DNA of 64,000 nt from Chiua virens (GCA_019787685.1 JAHNUO010000028.1:62001-126000); one strand, 5' to 3'; positions 46,244-55,869 are shown, numbered from the stretch's first letter. A program made the numbers and translations. The notes: generated by a model not told the origin, from the letters alone.

Positions 46244-49200
46244 CTAGAAATCGAACGCATCACGGACAGGACTGCCGGTGATATTGGCGTACCCCTCGTC
46301 GTCGATGGGGTCATCACATGGGGAGACCGAGCGTCGATCAGGAGACGCGGAACATTGTCGCGCATGGCGGCGGGCTCGTTGAGGTGGGGGTACAGGGAGT
46401 ACGGAGCGGCGGTTGCGGCGCGACGAAGACGACGAGTTTGTTGACGAGGACGACGTGGAGGGGATAGCGGGGCGAGGCGAGCGTCTGGTCCAAGTGTTTC
46501 CGGTGGCCATGGGAGTAAGCCGGTTGGCGAGGGGGATGCGAGCGCGTACCCGAGGAGGTCGTCCAGGGCAGCGGGATTGGATATGCCCAGGGGCCCAGGT
46601 AAGGCAGATGGGGCATTGGTACATGGGGCATTCAACCCGGACGTGGCCGAGTTTCCGGCATTCAAAGCAGGCTTTGTGGTAGCGGGGGTGATCGTCGGGG
46701 AGGGATACCTGACCGGTCCGAAACATCAGTTCGGCCTCGGCTCGGTTACAAGCGAGCATCTCTTCCTCAGTGAAGGGAGAGGAGGATGCGGACGGGGTAG
46801 ACGGGGCGCGAGGGGAAGGGGCCATATGGCGGGCGAGGTCCGCTTGGTAGCGGTGGAGATCTTCCAAGAATTCGCCCATCTGCATTTGGTGGAGGGTGTG
46901 CTCGATATAGGCGCGGATCCTGTCGTGGATTTGGCCGGTAACCGCAGAGAGGAGGTGGGAGTGACGATCTCGACCGAGGAGGTCGGATTGGACGAAGGTA
47001 AGGCGCTCGCATTGCAAGTACGCCAGGTAGAGAGCGTTGAGCGGGGAGTTCAAGTCGAGGTGATGTTCGATGGGGAAGGCCATCGCTGGGTCTAGGATGA
47101 GTTCGCGCATGCGGCGAAAGTACTCGGGGGTCGAGGAAGAAGAACGAATAGTGTGGGAATGGTAAGGCAGATCTACCGCCTGGAGAGGAGAACGAACGCG
47201 ACTAGGGCGCTCAGTAGGAACAGGCCATTGAGAAGGAGCTCCCCATCCTGCGGAGGCAACTGCTGAAACAGCAGGAGAAGGGGGTCGGGTTGACTCTGTG
47301 AGGGAGGATTCGGTGGAGAGGGTGGATACATTGGAGACGGGAGTTGCCGGCGGGGGAAGAGGCAGGTGCGGGATAGACGCGGTGGGGGTGAAGACAGGGA
47401 CCGAGTGGATGATTTCGTTTTCGAAGTCGGGGGTAGAGCAGGAGCGGTAGGTCATTATCGCTTTGACTGAGACTGGCGGAGGTGGTCGGAGTGGGGAGCG
47501 AGGTGGTCGTGGTGGCGGGATGGAAAGGGAGCCGATGGAGGGGAAATCCTTTGGATGGGTCCGCTTATAAGCGTCGACCGTTTCCTTGGCATTTCCTAAA
47601 TTGGACTCGGGTTCCCATGAGTCATCGGCGGCGGAATATCCTTTCCATCGGATCAGGAACTTGCGGTTGAGCGGGTTCCGCGTGTGGCGTAAGATCCGCT
47701 CGATTTCGTATTCCTCTTCTCCAGCGATAAGGTCAGGTGGTGGTTTCGGGAAGTTTGCGCCGTAGGTTTCTGTTTCGCGATAGGGCGATAACAGCGAAGC
47801 ATGGAAGACCGGGTGGATCTTCCAGGTTTTAGGGAGGCGGAGTCGGTAGGTGAGCGGAGAGAGGACTTCCGTGATAGAGAAGGGTCCTTCTCGGCGAGAT
47901 GCGAGTTTTGGGGAGATTAGTTCCTGTTTCAGGTTGCGGGCTTCTAGCCATACTTGGTCACCTTTGGCAAATGGTTTGAATTTGCGGAAGGATCGGGCTT
48001 TCATGGCCTGGCGAGCGAGTTCGTGTGCTGCGAGGGCTTCGTCTCGGGCAGCGGAGAGGACGTCAAGACGTTCCTTGACGGCGGGGAGGTTGGTATCGGC
48101 GATGATCGTGGGTAGAGGACGGGGTTCGTATCCCATCATCAAGAAGAACGGCGACTTGCCGGTGACAGAGTGGGGGCGGTGGTTGTGCGCGAATTCGGCC
48201 ATAGGGAGTAGATCGGCCCATTTCTCCGGGTTGTTTTGGCAGTACATGCGGAGATAGGTTTCTACTTCTTGGTTGACCCGCTCCGTCTCACCATCGGATT
48301 GGGGATGATAGGCGGTGGACAGGGAGAGGCGGTATCCGATCAGCCGGGAGAGTTCCTTTGCAAAGGCCGAGGCAAACTGCGGGCCACGGTCGGATATGAT
48401 CTTGTCGTAGAGGCCGAATCGGGTGTAGACCTTGTGGAAAAAGAGGCAGGCAATACCTGCGGAGTCGGCGGTTTTCACTGTAGGGCAAAGAATTACCCCC
48501 TTCGTAAGGCCGTGGTCGACCACGACCATGAGGGAATCGTAGCCCTCCGCCGATGTGGGTAGATCCGTGATGAGATCCACGGACACGTTTTGGAAGGGGC
48601 GGGAGCACGCAGAGGGGATCGGGGACAAAGGAGGGGTGGTCGGGTGGGTATTGACCTTGTGTTGCTGACAAGCAGCGCAACCGGAGACGTAGGAGCGGAC
48701 GAAGGAAGCCAGACCCGGCCACCAGAATTCCGCGGCGACGAGTTGGCGAGTTTTCAAGTAACCGGGGTGTCCGGCGGAGTGAGAGTCATGGTGTCGGGCG
48801 ACAATTTGTTGCCGGAGTTCGAGGTTCGGAGGAACGTAGACGCGGCCCTGATAAGTCAGGACGCCGGCGTCGTATTTCCAATCCGAGAGGCGGGCACGGA
48901 AGGACGACGGGAGACCTCCGTCGAGGGCGTTGAGGGTGTCCAAGACCAACGGGTCGTTGGCGGACGACTTGGCAATCAAAGACTGCAGGTCCAAGGTTAC
49001 AAGGTTAACGAAGACGTCATCCGGGAGGAGTGTGACGTTTTCATTGTTGGAGTCGGAGGTGATATGATCCGGTCGGCGTGAGAGCGCGTCCGGACCGTCG
49101 AGGAGTTTCCCGGGAACGTGGGAGAAGGTCAAGTCGAAGTCGGCGAGGTCAAGTAGCCAACGAGCTTGTCGGCGGTTCAGGTTTTGTGGTTGACGGAAGT

Positions 49201-51091
49201 ACGTCAGGTTCTTGTGGTCTGAGAAGACCGTGACAGGGTGTGCGCTTCCTCGGAGATGGTGGCGCCAAGCTTTGAGAGACCGGATGACTGCAAGGAGTTC
49301 GCGGTCGTAGATGTCGTAGTTCCTTTCCGCAGCGTTGAACGACTGGGAAAGGTAAGAACAAGGTTTCCAGTCCCCGTTTGTGTCGGTCTGGAGGAGTACA
49401 CCACCGGTTGCATATTTAGATGCGTCCGTGGCGATAGCGAAGGGGCGAGTGGTGTTGGGAAACTGGAGTACCAGATCCGTGGTAAAAGCCTTTTTGAGGC
49501 GGTCGAAGGCGTTGACCTGGGCGGATCCCCAAGTCCAAGGAGCGTCTTTCTTGGTGAGATCGACGAGGGGGCGAGCGATGGTCGAGTAGTCGGGAATGAA
49601 CCGACGGTAGAAGTTGGCGAAGCCCATGAACGATCGAACATCCTTGAGCTTAGTGGGGATCGGCCAGTCGGCAATACCGGCGACCTTGACGGGGTCCATG
49701 GCGAGTTCGCCCGGTCGGGCAATCATGCCAAGGTATTCTACTTCGGTGGTGGCGAAGTGGCATTTTTCTAGTTTCAAGTGAAGGTCAAGTTCCTTCATGC
49801 GGGCGAGAACGCGTTTGGTGCGCTCCGTGTGAGTCGCCTCGTCTTCAGAGAAGATAAGGAGGTCATCCATGTAAATGACGAGCCATCCCTCGGCGATCAT
49901 GTCGCGGAAGGAGTCGTTCATGAAATGCTGGAAGGTCGCGGGGGAGTTGGTCAGTCCAAAGAACATGACCGTGGGTTCGAAGAGGCCGCGGTGAGTGATG
50001 AAGGCGGCTTTCCATTGGTGTCCGTCCTTGATGCGAACATTGTTGTAACCCCATCGGACGTCGAACTTGGTGAACAGTTTGGCGTCCTTTAACTTGTCGA
50101 CGAGGTCGGAGATAAGGGGAAGGGGGTAGGCGTCACGGACAGTATGTTCGTTGACGTAGCGGTAGTCTTGGCAAGGACGGAGTTTGCCATCCTTCTTTTT
50201 GACGAAGAAGAAGGGGGATGCTTGAGGAGAGTTGGAAGGGCGGATCTTGCCGTTGGCAAGGTGTTCGTCGATGAAGTCGTCGGTGGCCTTGCGCTCGTCT
50301 GGGGACAAGGGGTAGACCTTTCCGACCTTGGGTACGAAGGTGTCTTTCAGATGGATTTCGTGGTCGCAGGACCTTGAGGGAGGCATCTGATTGAAGGGTT
50401 CCTTCGCGAATACCGATTCGAATTCCGAGTATTCCGAAGGGAGAGTGATCTTGGGTTTCTTTGCTGCGGCCGCAAGGGCGGTAGCATTGGTGAGCTTCTC
50501 GGGTTGAGTGGTCCGAACGAAGCGTTGTCCAGCGCGCATTACGCGGTTGACTGAGTGTTGCACGGATTGGGTCGTAAAGCGGTGCCCAGTTTCGGTGCCA
50601 AGGTAGTCGTAGAGTTTGCTGTCCCAAATGGGATCGACATCGAGGTGGCGAACGGGACGGATAGGCGGCGGGTGAGCGAGTCTGGCGGAGTGTTTTGGTT
50701 CATCTGTGGTGATGGGGGGTAGGTCGGGTTCGGGGGCGGAGACGGTGATGGTTTTCGCCACCCAATCGATGATCGGATTGGTAGCTTTAAGCCAAGGGAG
50801 GCCAAGAATGACGTTTTCGGAGCCACAGTGGATGACGTGGAATTTGATGCGTTGGAGCACTCCGCCAAGAGCGATCCGGAGGGTGGTGGTAAACTTGATG
50901 TCACCGTTCTTGTTCATGGTGGAATCTACGTTCCTAACCGGGATTGGTTTCGGAAGGCGATCCTTCGGGAACTTGTGTTTCTGGACGAAGTTCCAGTCTA
51001 TGCAGTTGATCCCAGCCCCAGAGTCAATGAGGGCGCGGGTGTCGACGTCTTGAGAAGTAGCCGTAACGTTCAATCTAACAGGGATTTGCAT
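46244..51091 (-). CDS. pol: Inner Ty3 Pol polyprotein (protease-RT-RNase H-integrase-chromodomain-zinc knuckles)
   Basis: 1615 codons counted from ATG 51091; the frame is open upstream to the Gag frameshift site at 51172-51178, so Pol is probably made as a Gag-Pol fusion. In order: aspartic protease ALIDSGAGIN (about residue 23); RT with YMDD at about 407-410; RNase H TDASKYATGG near 554; integrase zinc site HHDSHSAGHPG...CAACQQ near 765; DDE residues in DLITDLP (834), SDRGPQF (898) and QSDGETERVNQE; and a chromodomain near 1124-1175 (FLIRWKGYSAADDSWEPESN), which in other chromoviruses guides insertion to modified chromatin. The last 400 residues are unusual: Ser/Pro-rich with two zinc knuckles, CFECRKLGHVRVEC and CPICLTWAPGHIQSRC (about 1474-1512). 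Confidence 0.95.
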   Translation of the reverse strand: MQIPVRLNVTATSQDVDTRALIDSGAGINCIDWNFVQKHKFPKDRLPKPIPVRNVDSTMNKNGDIKFTTTLRIALGGVLQRIKFHVIHCGSENVILGLPWLKATNPIIDWVAKTITVSAPEPDLPPITTDEPKHSARLAHPPPIRPVRHLDVDPIWDSKLYDYLGTETGHRFTTQSVQHSVNRVMRAGQRFVRTTQPEKLTNATALAAAAKKPKITLPSEYSEFESVFAKEPFNQMPPSRSCDHEIHLKDTFVPKVGKVYPLSPDERKATDDFIDEHLANGKIRPSNSPQASPFFFVKKKDGKLRPCQDYRYVNEHTVRDAYPLPLISDLVDKLKDAKLFTKFDVRWGYNNVRIKDGHQWKAAFITHRGLFEPTVMFFGLTNSPATFQHFMNDSFRDMIAEGWLVIYMDDLLIFSEDEATHTERTKRVLARMKELDLHLKLEKCHFATTEVEYLGMIARPGELAMDPVKVAGIADWPIPTKLKDVRSFMGFANFYRRFIPDYSTIARPLVDLTKKDAPWTWGSAQVNAFDRLKKAFTTDLVLQFPNTTRPFAIATDASKYATGGVLLQTDTNGDWKPCSYLSQSFNAAERNYDIYDRELLAVIRSLKAWRHHLRGSAHPVTVFSDHKNLTYFRQPQNLNRRQARWLLDLADFDLTFSHVPGKLLDGPDALSRRPDHITSDSNNENVTLLPDDVFVNLVTLDLQSLIAKSSANDPLVLDTLNALDGGLPSSFRARLSDWKYDAGVLTYQGRVYVPPNLELRQQIVARHHDSHSAGHPGYLKTRQLVAAEFWWPGLASFVRSYVSGCAACQQHKVNTHPTTPPLSPIPSACSRPFQNVSVDLITDLPTSAEGYDSLMVVVDHGLTKGVILCPTVKTADSAGIACLFFHKVYTRFGLYDKIISDRGPQFASAFAKELSRLIGYRLSLSTAYHPQSDGETERVNQEVETYLRMYCQNNPEKWADLLPMAEFAHNHRPHSVTGKSPFFLMMGYEPRPLPTIIADTNLPAVKERLDVLSAARDEALAAHELARQAMKARSFRKFKPFAKGDQVWLEARNLKQELISPKLASRREGPFSITEVLSPLTYRLRLPKTWKIHPVFHASLLSPYRETETYGANFPKPPPDLIAGEEEYEIERILRHTRNPLNRKFLIRWKGYSAADDSWEPESNLGNAKETVDAYKRTHPKDFPSIGSLSIPPPRPPRSPLRPPPPVSVKAIMTYRSCSTPDFENEIIHSVPVFTPTASIPHLPLPPPATPVSNVSTLSTESSLTESTRPPSPAVSAVASAGWGAPSQWPVPTERPSRVRSPLQAVDLPYHSHTIRSSSSTPEYFRRMRELILDPAMAFPIEHHLDLNSPLNALYLAYLQCERLTFVQSDLLGRDRHSHLLSAVTGQIHDRIRAYIEHTLHQMQMGEFLEDLHRYQADLARHMAPSPRAPSTPSASSSPFTEEEMLACNRAEAELMFRTGQVSLPDDHPRYHKACFECRKLGHVRVECPMYQCPICLTWAPGHIQSRCPGRPPRVRARIPLANRLTPMATGNTWTRRSPRPAIPSTSSSSTNSSSSSRRNRRSVLPVPPPQRARRHARQCSASPDRRSVSPCDDPIDDEGYANITGSPVRDAFDF

Positions 51092-51168
51092 AGATTGGGA
51101 CGAAAGCTCAGCTACAAGTACATGGGTACGAGAATGGGAAGATACCGGCGTCGAATCAGTCTTCCTCC

Positions 51169-52383
51169 TTAAAAACCCGTGACCGGAGTGGTCACCTTGT
51201 TGACGCTCATGGCGTCCTCGTCATCCTCCTCGACTTCTACTAAGGCGGGGCAGGGTTCAGGTTTCGGGGCGGTCTTCCGAACTTTCTTGGAGGATGACGG
51301 AGGGTTCTTGGTCGAGAATGCCGTGCAGGCGGACGTTTGATGTCCGGGTTTGCGACAGCGGAAACAGAGTTTTTGCTCGAAGCATCGCTTTCGCTCAGCT
51401 TCGGTGAGCTTTGGAACATAGATGGCGTCTACGTCCATTGCGTCAGGGTCTCGCTCCTTCTTGCGAGGTGGCTGCTCATGGTAGACCACAGCAGCGGCGG
51501 GTTTCTTGTTTCGGCGAGCTATCTCGTCGGCGCGTTCCCATTGGGTTTTGAAGTGGATGGCTTGGGTATACCACTTATCGATTGTGGTAGGGACCGTGTC
51601 CATGCCCTGAATGCGCTTCATGAGGGAAGGCGGGAGCCCGGCGGCGAAGAAGTTGATGAGGACAGAGTCGGAGCCGGCGAGTCCAGCAGTAACGACCTTG
51701 TTGCGGAAGGAGGAGATGTACGAGGGGACGTCCTCGTTCTTGGTGGTACGGGTGGTGGATAACCAGGCGATTGCGTCGCCCTTGGTGTCGTGGTGTTCGA
51801 AGTCCTTTCGGAACTCCGTCTGCCAGTCGGTCCAGGTCCCGAAAGATCTAGCGGTGATAGACTTGGCGCGGAACGTATCGGCCCAAGTCAGGGCGGATCC
51901 TTCGGTCATGAAAGAGAGGGCAAAAGCCACTCACTTGTTTTCGGTGTTGTAAACATCTTCGTTGACGAAGAGGTAGGTGGCGACGTCGTTGAGCCAGGGT
52001 ATGGCACGATCGTAGGAGCCGTTGAAGGCTGAGGGTTTTCCGAGATGAAGTTCAACTGCCTTGTTAGACATGTTGGTCAAGGTGGTGGACGTTCGTACTG
52101 GTGGTGGTACGATGGATGGGTTCGGGTTCCGGATAGATGGTGGTCCGGGGTTCGGCCTTCGTGGGGTCGTAGGGGACGCGAAGGTGGCAAGTGCGGGGAG
52201 GTCGAGTGTTTGGTGAAGACGGTCAGCTAGTCGCTGGGTTTTGTCCTCCAAGTCAATGTGTTCGACGTTGATGTCGAAGTCTGCTTCCTGAGGTTCAGAA
52301 AGTGGGGTCGAGGGTTCAGGGTTTTCGTCGGATAGATCTGACGACGGGGTGTGGGCGGCTCGGAGATTCCAAGCGGGGTTCAA
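51169..52383 (-). pseudogene. gag: Inner Ty3 Gag with one in-frame TGA
   Basis: A capsid-like region (AVELHLGKPSAFNGSYDRAI, ALTWADTFRAKS, FEHHDTKGDAIAWL, SVLINFFAAGLP) and a zinc knuckle CFRCRKPGHQTSAC are followed by an acidic C terminus ending VTTPVTGF at TAA 51169. A TGA at 51931-51933 interrupts it (TENK-stop-VAFALSF). The outer copy has arginine there (DNKRVAFALSF), so this is probably a CGA-to-TGA change. The conserved N-terminal frame (NPAWNLRA...) has no ATG after the preceding stop; the first ATG is 52068, so initiation is unclear. Confidence 0.85.
51172..51178 (-). promoter_or_regulatory. Gag-Pol -1 frameshift heptamer (inner element)
   Basis: On the element strand the Gag frame reads ACG GGT TTT TAA. 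G-GGT-TTT is an X-XXY-YYZ slippery heptamer. A -1 slip puts ribosomes into TTT TTA AGG AGG and then the Pol frame, which is open from there to the Pol ATG. Confidence 0.75.
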
Positions 52384-52451
52384 GGATGGACGGGTGGGGG
52401 GTCGTCCGGCAATGGTGGGCAGCTAGCTGCGCGAAGGCAGGCTGTATCGGC

Positions 52452-52462
52452 AGTCTTGATCT
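52452..52462 (-). promoter_or_regulatory. Primer-binding site of the inner Ty3 element (self-priming type)
   Basis: Element strand AGATCAAGACT lies 2 nt inside the 5' LTR. It is complementary over 11 nt to AGTCTTGATCT inside the LTR at 52790-52800. Confidence 0.7.
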
Positions 52463-52464
52463 TA

Positions 52465-53186
52465 TGTTACGGTAGTTCCGGGTAGGACCTAACGTAGCCG
52501 CAAAAGCGCCAAGTACCAAGTGGCTGCGATAACTCAAACAACCACCACTTGATACGTGGTGCGCTGAAGAGTTGAACAAGGGTTCTGGTCAGCGGGTTGC
52601 TACCAGAGAGACGAGTGAAAACTCAGGCGTTGCTGAGAGTTGTCCTTTTGGGAATCTATACCCGAGGGACGGTCGAGGGTCGAGTGTTGACTACGAAGAG
52701 TCCGAGTGATAGAGGGACTTGGAGTAGTCCGGCCGAGTGGTCACAGGCGCTGTGGCGAGTGGAGCAGAGATACTCAGCTAGTATTGCGGAGATCAAGACT
52801 AGGGTACATGGGTGTCTCTGCGAGGTATTTATACTACGAGAACTGCGCACGGACCAAGTAACTAAAAGGGGTAGGCCAGAAGAGCGGAAGAGCGAAAGGG
52901 CCAAAAGGGATGCGCAGTAATCAAAAGAGGAAATCGTACGGTGCGATGGCAGCGGACAATGACGAAGATGAAATGACAAATGCGAAGCCATCGGATGATG
53001 ACGAGAATCGAATGAGTAAGTACGATGCCATCGGATGATGACGAGAATAGAAGAACGTAAGCACTCGGGTAATGCCGGTGTGGAGATACAAGTGAAAAGG
53101 AATGCGTACGGATGAACGTACGAAGATACCTAGGTATCGAGTGTAGTGAAGAAGTACAAGAAAGACGAAAGAAAGAAATTGTAACA
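52465..53186 (-). repeat. 5' LTR of the inner Ty3 element (722 bp)
   Basis: Matches 45520-46201 except for about 40 extra bases (a second copy of the GCCATCGGATGATGACGAGA motif near 52985-53047) and at least one substitution. TATA sequence TATAAATACC on the element strand at 52824-52833. Confidence 0.93.
52790..52800 (-). promoter_or_regulatory. Predicted RNA 5' end and self-primer (inner element)
   Basis: AGTCTTGATCT on the element strand starts about 32 nt after the TATA box and pairs perfectly with the primer-binding site at 52452-52462. Confidence 0.65.
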
Positions 53187-53590
53187 GTCGGGGTTCGTCG
53201 GTGGTGATAGGAGGGAGGTCGACTTCGGGGGCAGAAATGGAGATGGTTTTGGCAACCCAGTCGATCACGGGGTTGGTCGCCTTTAACCAAGGGAGGCCTA
53301 GGATAACGTTCTCAGTTCCGCAGTGGATGACGTGGAACTTAACGCGTTGAAGTACCCCGCCAAGGGCTATCCGGAGGGTGGTGGTGAACTTGATGTCACC
53401 GTTCTTGTTCATGGTAGCGTCTACATTCCTCACCGGGATTGGTTTCGGAAGGCGCTCTTTCGGGAACTTGTTCTTCTGGACGAAGTGCCAGTCGATACAG
53501 TTGATCCCGGCCCCAGAGTCGATGAGGGCGTGGGTGTCGACGTCTTTCGAGGTACTAGTAGCGTTCAATCTAACGGGGATTTGCATAGAT
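53187..53590 (-). pseudogene. Outer element Pol, protease segment
   Basis: From the start MQIPVRLNATSTSKDVDTHA the aspartic-protease motif ALIDSGAGIN and a second strand VILGLPWL are seen, ending at DLPPITTDEP where the inner element inserted. The frame continues at 45514 (KLAHPPPIRPVRHLDVDPIWD). Confidence 0.9.
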
Positions 53591-53663
53591 TGGGAGGAAA
53601 GCTCAGCTACTAGTACATGGGTGCGAGAACGGGAAGATACCGGCGTCGAATCGGTCTTCCTCC

Positions 53664-54905
53664 TTAAAAACCCGTGACCGGAGTGGTCACCTTGTTGACG
53701 CTCATGGCGTCCTCTTCGTCGTCGTCATCTACTTCGACGAGAGAGGGTACGGGTTCTTGTTTAGGTTGGGTCTTCCGCACCTTTTTTGGAGTAGATGCGG
53801 TGGGGGTCGAGGTTTTGGTCGCGAAGACCGGGCAGGAGGCGGTGCGATGGCCGGGTTGGCGGCACCGGAAGCAAAGGTTTTTGTCGAAGCATCGCTTGCG
53901 CTCAGCTTTGGTCATCTTGGGAGGGACATTGATGGCGTCCACATCCATGGCGTCAGGGTCTCGCTCCTTCCTGCGAGGGGGGTTGTCGTGGAAGACGATG
54001 GCGGTGGCTGGTTTCTTGTTTCGACGGGCGATCTCGTCGGCGCGCTCCCATTGGGTTTTGAAGTGCACGGCTTGAGTATATCACTTGTCGATCGTGGTAG
54101 GGACCGTGTCCATGCCTTGGATGTGCCTCATGAGGGAAGGGGGGAGGCCGGCCGCGAAGAAGTTGATAAGGACGGAGTCGGAGCCGGTGAGGCCCGCGGT
54201 GGCGACCTTGTTGCGGAAGGAGGAGATGTATGAGGGGATATCATCGTTCTTGGTGACGCGGGTGGTGGAGAGCCAGGCGATTGCGTCGCCCTTGGTGTCG
54301 TGATGTTCGAAGTCCTTTCGGAACTCCGTTTGCCAATCGGTCCAGGTTCCGAAGGAGCGGAGGGGGATGGACTTAGCACAGAAGGTATCGGCCCAGGTTT
54401 TGGCCGATCCTTCAGTCATGAAGGAGAGGGCGAAGGCAACGCGCTTGTTGTCCGTGTCGTAGATTGGATCATTGACGAAGAGGTAGGTGGCTACATCATT
54501 TAGCCATGGTATGGCACGGTCGAAGGAACCGTCGAAGGAGGAGGGTTTTCCGAGGCGAAGCTCGACTGCCTTGCTAGACATGTTGCTAGACGAGGTGGAA
54601 GGGGTGTTCGAGGGTAGTCCGAGGGTAGGGACTATCGAGGGTCTAGGGTTCCAGATAGAGGATGGTCCGGGGTTGGGCCTTCGTGGGGTCGTTGGGGACG
54701 CGAAGGTGGCAAGGGAGGGGATTTCAAGGTTCGAGGTAAGACGGTCGGCTAGTTGCTCAACTTCGTCTCGTGGGTCAAGGGTTTCGACGTTGATGTCGAG
54801 GTCTTCCTCCTGGGGTTCAGAAGGTGGGGTCGAGGGTTCAGGGTTATCGTCTGATAGATCAGACGTCGGGGTAGGGGTAGCTCGGAGGTTCCAAGCGGGG
54901 TTCAA
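53664..54905 (-). pseudogene. gag: Outer element Gag with one in-frame TGA
   Basis: Parallel to the inner Gag, with zinc knuckle CFRCRQPGHRTASC and the same C terminus VTTPVTGF. A TGA at 54081-54083 replaces the tryptophan codon in IDKWYTQ. The inner copy keeps that tryptophan but is broken elsewhere, so the two Gags are damaged at different sites. As in the inner copy, the N-terminal frame (NPAWNLRATPTP) lacks an ATG; the first is at 54581. Confidence 0.88.
53667..53673 (-). promoter_or_regulatory. Gag-Pol -1 frameshift heptamer (outer element)
   Basis: Same G-GGT-TTT-TAA arrangement as in the inner copy, conserved together with the sequence that follows (AAGGAGGAAGAC). Confidence 0.75.
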
Positions 54906-54971
54906 GGGTGGACGGGTGGGAGGTCGTCCTGCAATGGTGGGCAGCTAGCTGCGCGAAGGCAGGCTGTATGG

Positions 54972-54983
54972 TAGTCTTGATCT
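54972..54983 (-). promoter_or_regulatory. Primer-binding site of the outer Ty3 element (self-priming type)
   Basis: AGATCAAGACTA on the element strand, 2 nt inside the 5' LTR, complementary over 12 nt to the LTR sequence at 55312-55323. Confidence 0.7.
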
Positions 54984-54985
54984 TA

Positions 54986-55707
54986 TGTTACGATAGTTCC
55001 GGGTAGGACCTAACGTAGCCACAAAAGCGCCAAGTACCAAGTGGCTGTGATAACTCAAACAACCACCACTTGATACATGGTGCGCTGAAGAGTTGAACAA
55101 GGGTTTCTGGTCAGCTGAATGCTACCAGAGAGACGAGTGAAAACTCAGGCGTTGCTGAGAGTTGTCCGGTTGGGAATCTATACCCGAGGGACGGTCGAGG
55201 GTCGAGGGTTGACTACGAAGAGTCCGAGTGGTAGAGGGACTTGGAGTAGTCCGGCCGAGTGGTCACAGGCGCTGTGGCGAGTGGAGCAGAGATACTCAGC
55301 TAGTATTGCGGAGATCAAGACTAGGGTACATGGGTGTCTCTGCGAGGTATTTATACTACAAGAACTGCGCACGGACCAAGTAACTAAAAGGGGTAGGCCA
55401 GAAGAGCGGAAGAGCGAAAGGGCCAAAAGAAGTGCGCAGTCGATAAAAGAGGAAATCGTACGATGCGATGGCAGCGGACGATGACGAAGATGAAATGACA
55501 AATGTGAAGCCATCGGATGATGACGAGAAAGAGAATGAGTAAGTGTGATGCCATCGGATGATGACGAGAAAGAGAAGAGTAAGCATCGGGTAAGGCCGAT
55601 GGAGTTACGCAAAGGTGAACGCGTACGGATGAGCGTACGAAGATACCTAGGTATCGAGTGAAGCGAAGTAGTACAAGTGAAACAAAGAAAAGAAGTAAAT
55701 CGTAACA
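54986..55707 (-). repeat. 5' LTR of the outer Ty3 element (722 bp)
   Basis: TG...CA ends, followed by the GATCT target duplication. A TATAAATACC box lies at 55346-55355 (element strand), and the predicted RNA start is at about 55323. It holds two copies of the 41-bp U3 motif. Confidence 0.93.
55312..55323 (-). promoter_or_regulatory. Predicted RNA 5' end and self-primer (outer element)
   Basis: TAGTCTTGATCT on the element strand, 32 nt after the start of the TATA box, and perfectly complementary to the primer-binding site at 54972-54983. Confidence 0.65.
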
Positions 55708-55869
55708 GATCTCAAATAGCCTAGTATAACATTCAAGTTGAACCTAAATGACAATTTAACCACTGCTAGCAATACGGCGCTTCTTCAGCGACTTCGCCAC
55801 AGACTTCTGGGCAGATCCATCCCGTTCAATCCGAAAAGAAAAGGTGGGTCCAAATACCATCCTGCATTT

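Larger units (their letters stand above)
45520..53186 (-). mobile_element. Inner Ty3 chromovirus copy, nearly intact
   Basis: LTRs 45520-46201 and 52465-53186 share TGTTACGGTAG and TTGTAACA ends and are almost identical. The 5-bp duplication GTCGG flanks it at 45515-45519 and 53187-53191, inside the protease-RT linker of the outer element. It has an intact Pol of 1615 residues or more, and a Gag with one TGA. The Pol has all catalytic residues that I can check. Confidence 0.95.
35842..55707 (-). mobile_element. Outer Ty3 chromovirus, interrupted by two nested elements
   Basis: LTRs at 35842-36522 and 54986-55707 start TGTTACGATAG and end CGTAACA, and the flanks are the 5-bp duplication GATCT (35837-35841 and 55708-55712). 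Removing the two insertions (39547-44050 and 45520-53186) restores an element of about 7.7 kb with Gag, protease, RT, RNase H, integrase, chromodomain and a zinc-knuckle tail. It carries a TGA in Gag (54081-54083) and a TGA in RT (44745-44747), so it is dead even apart from the insertions. Confidence 0.93.
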
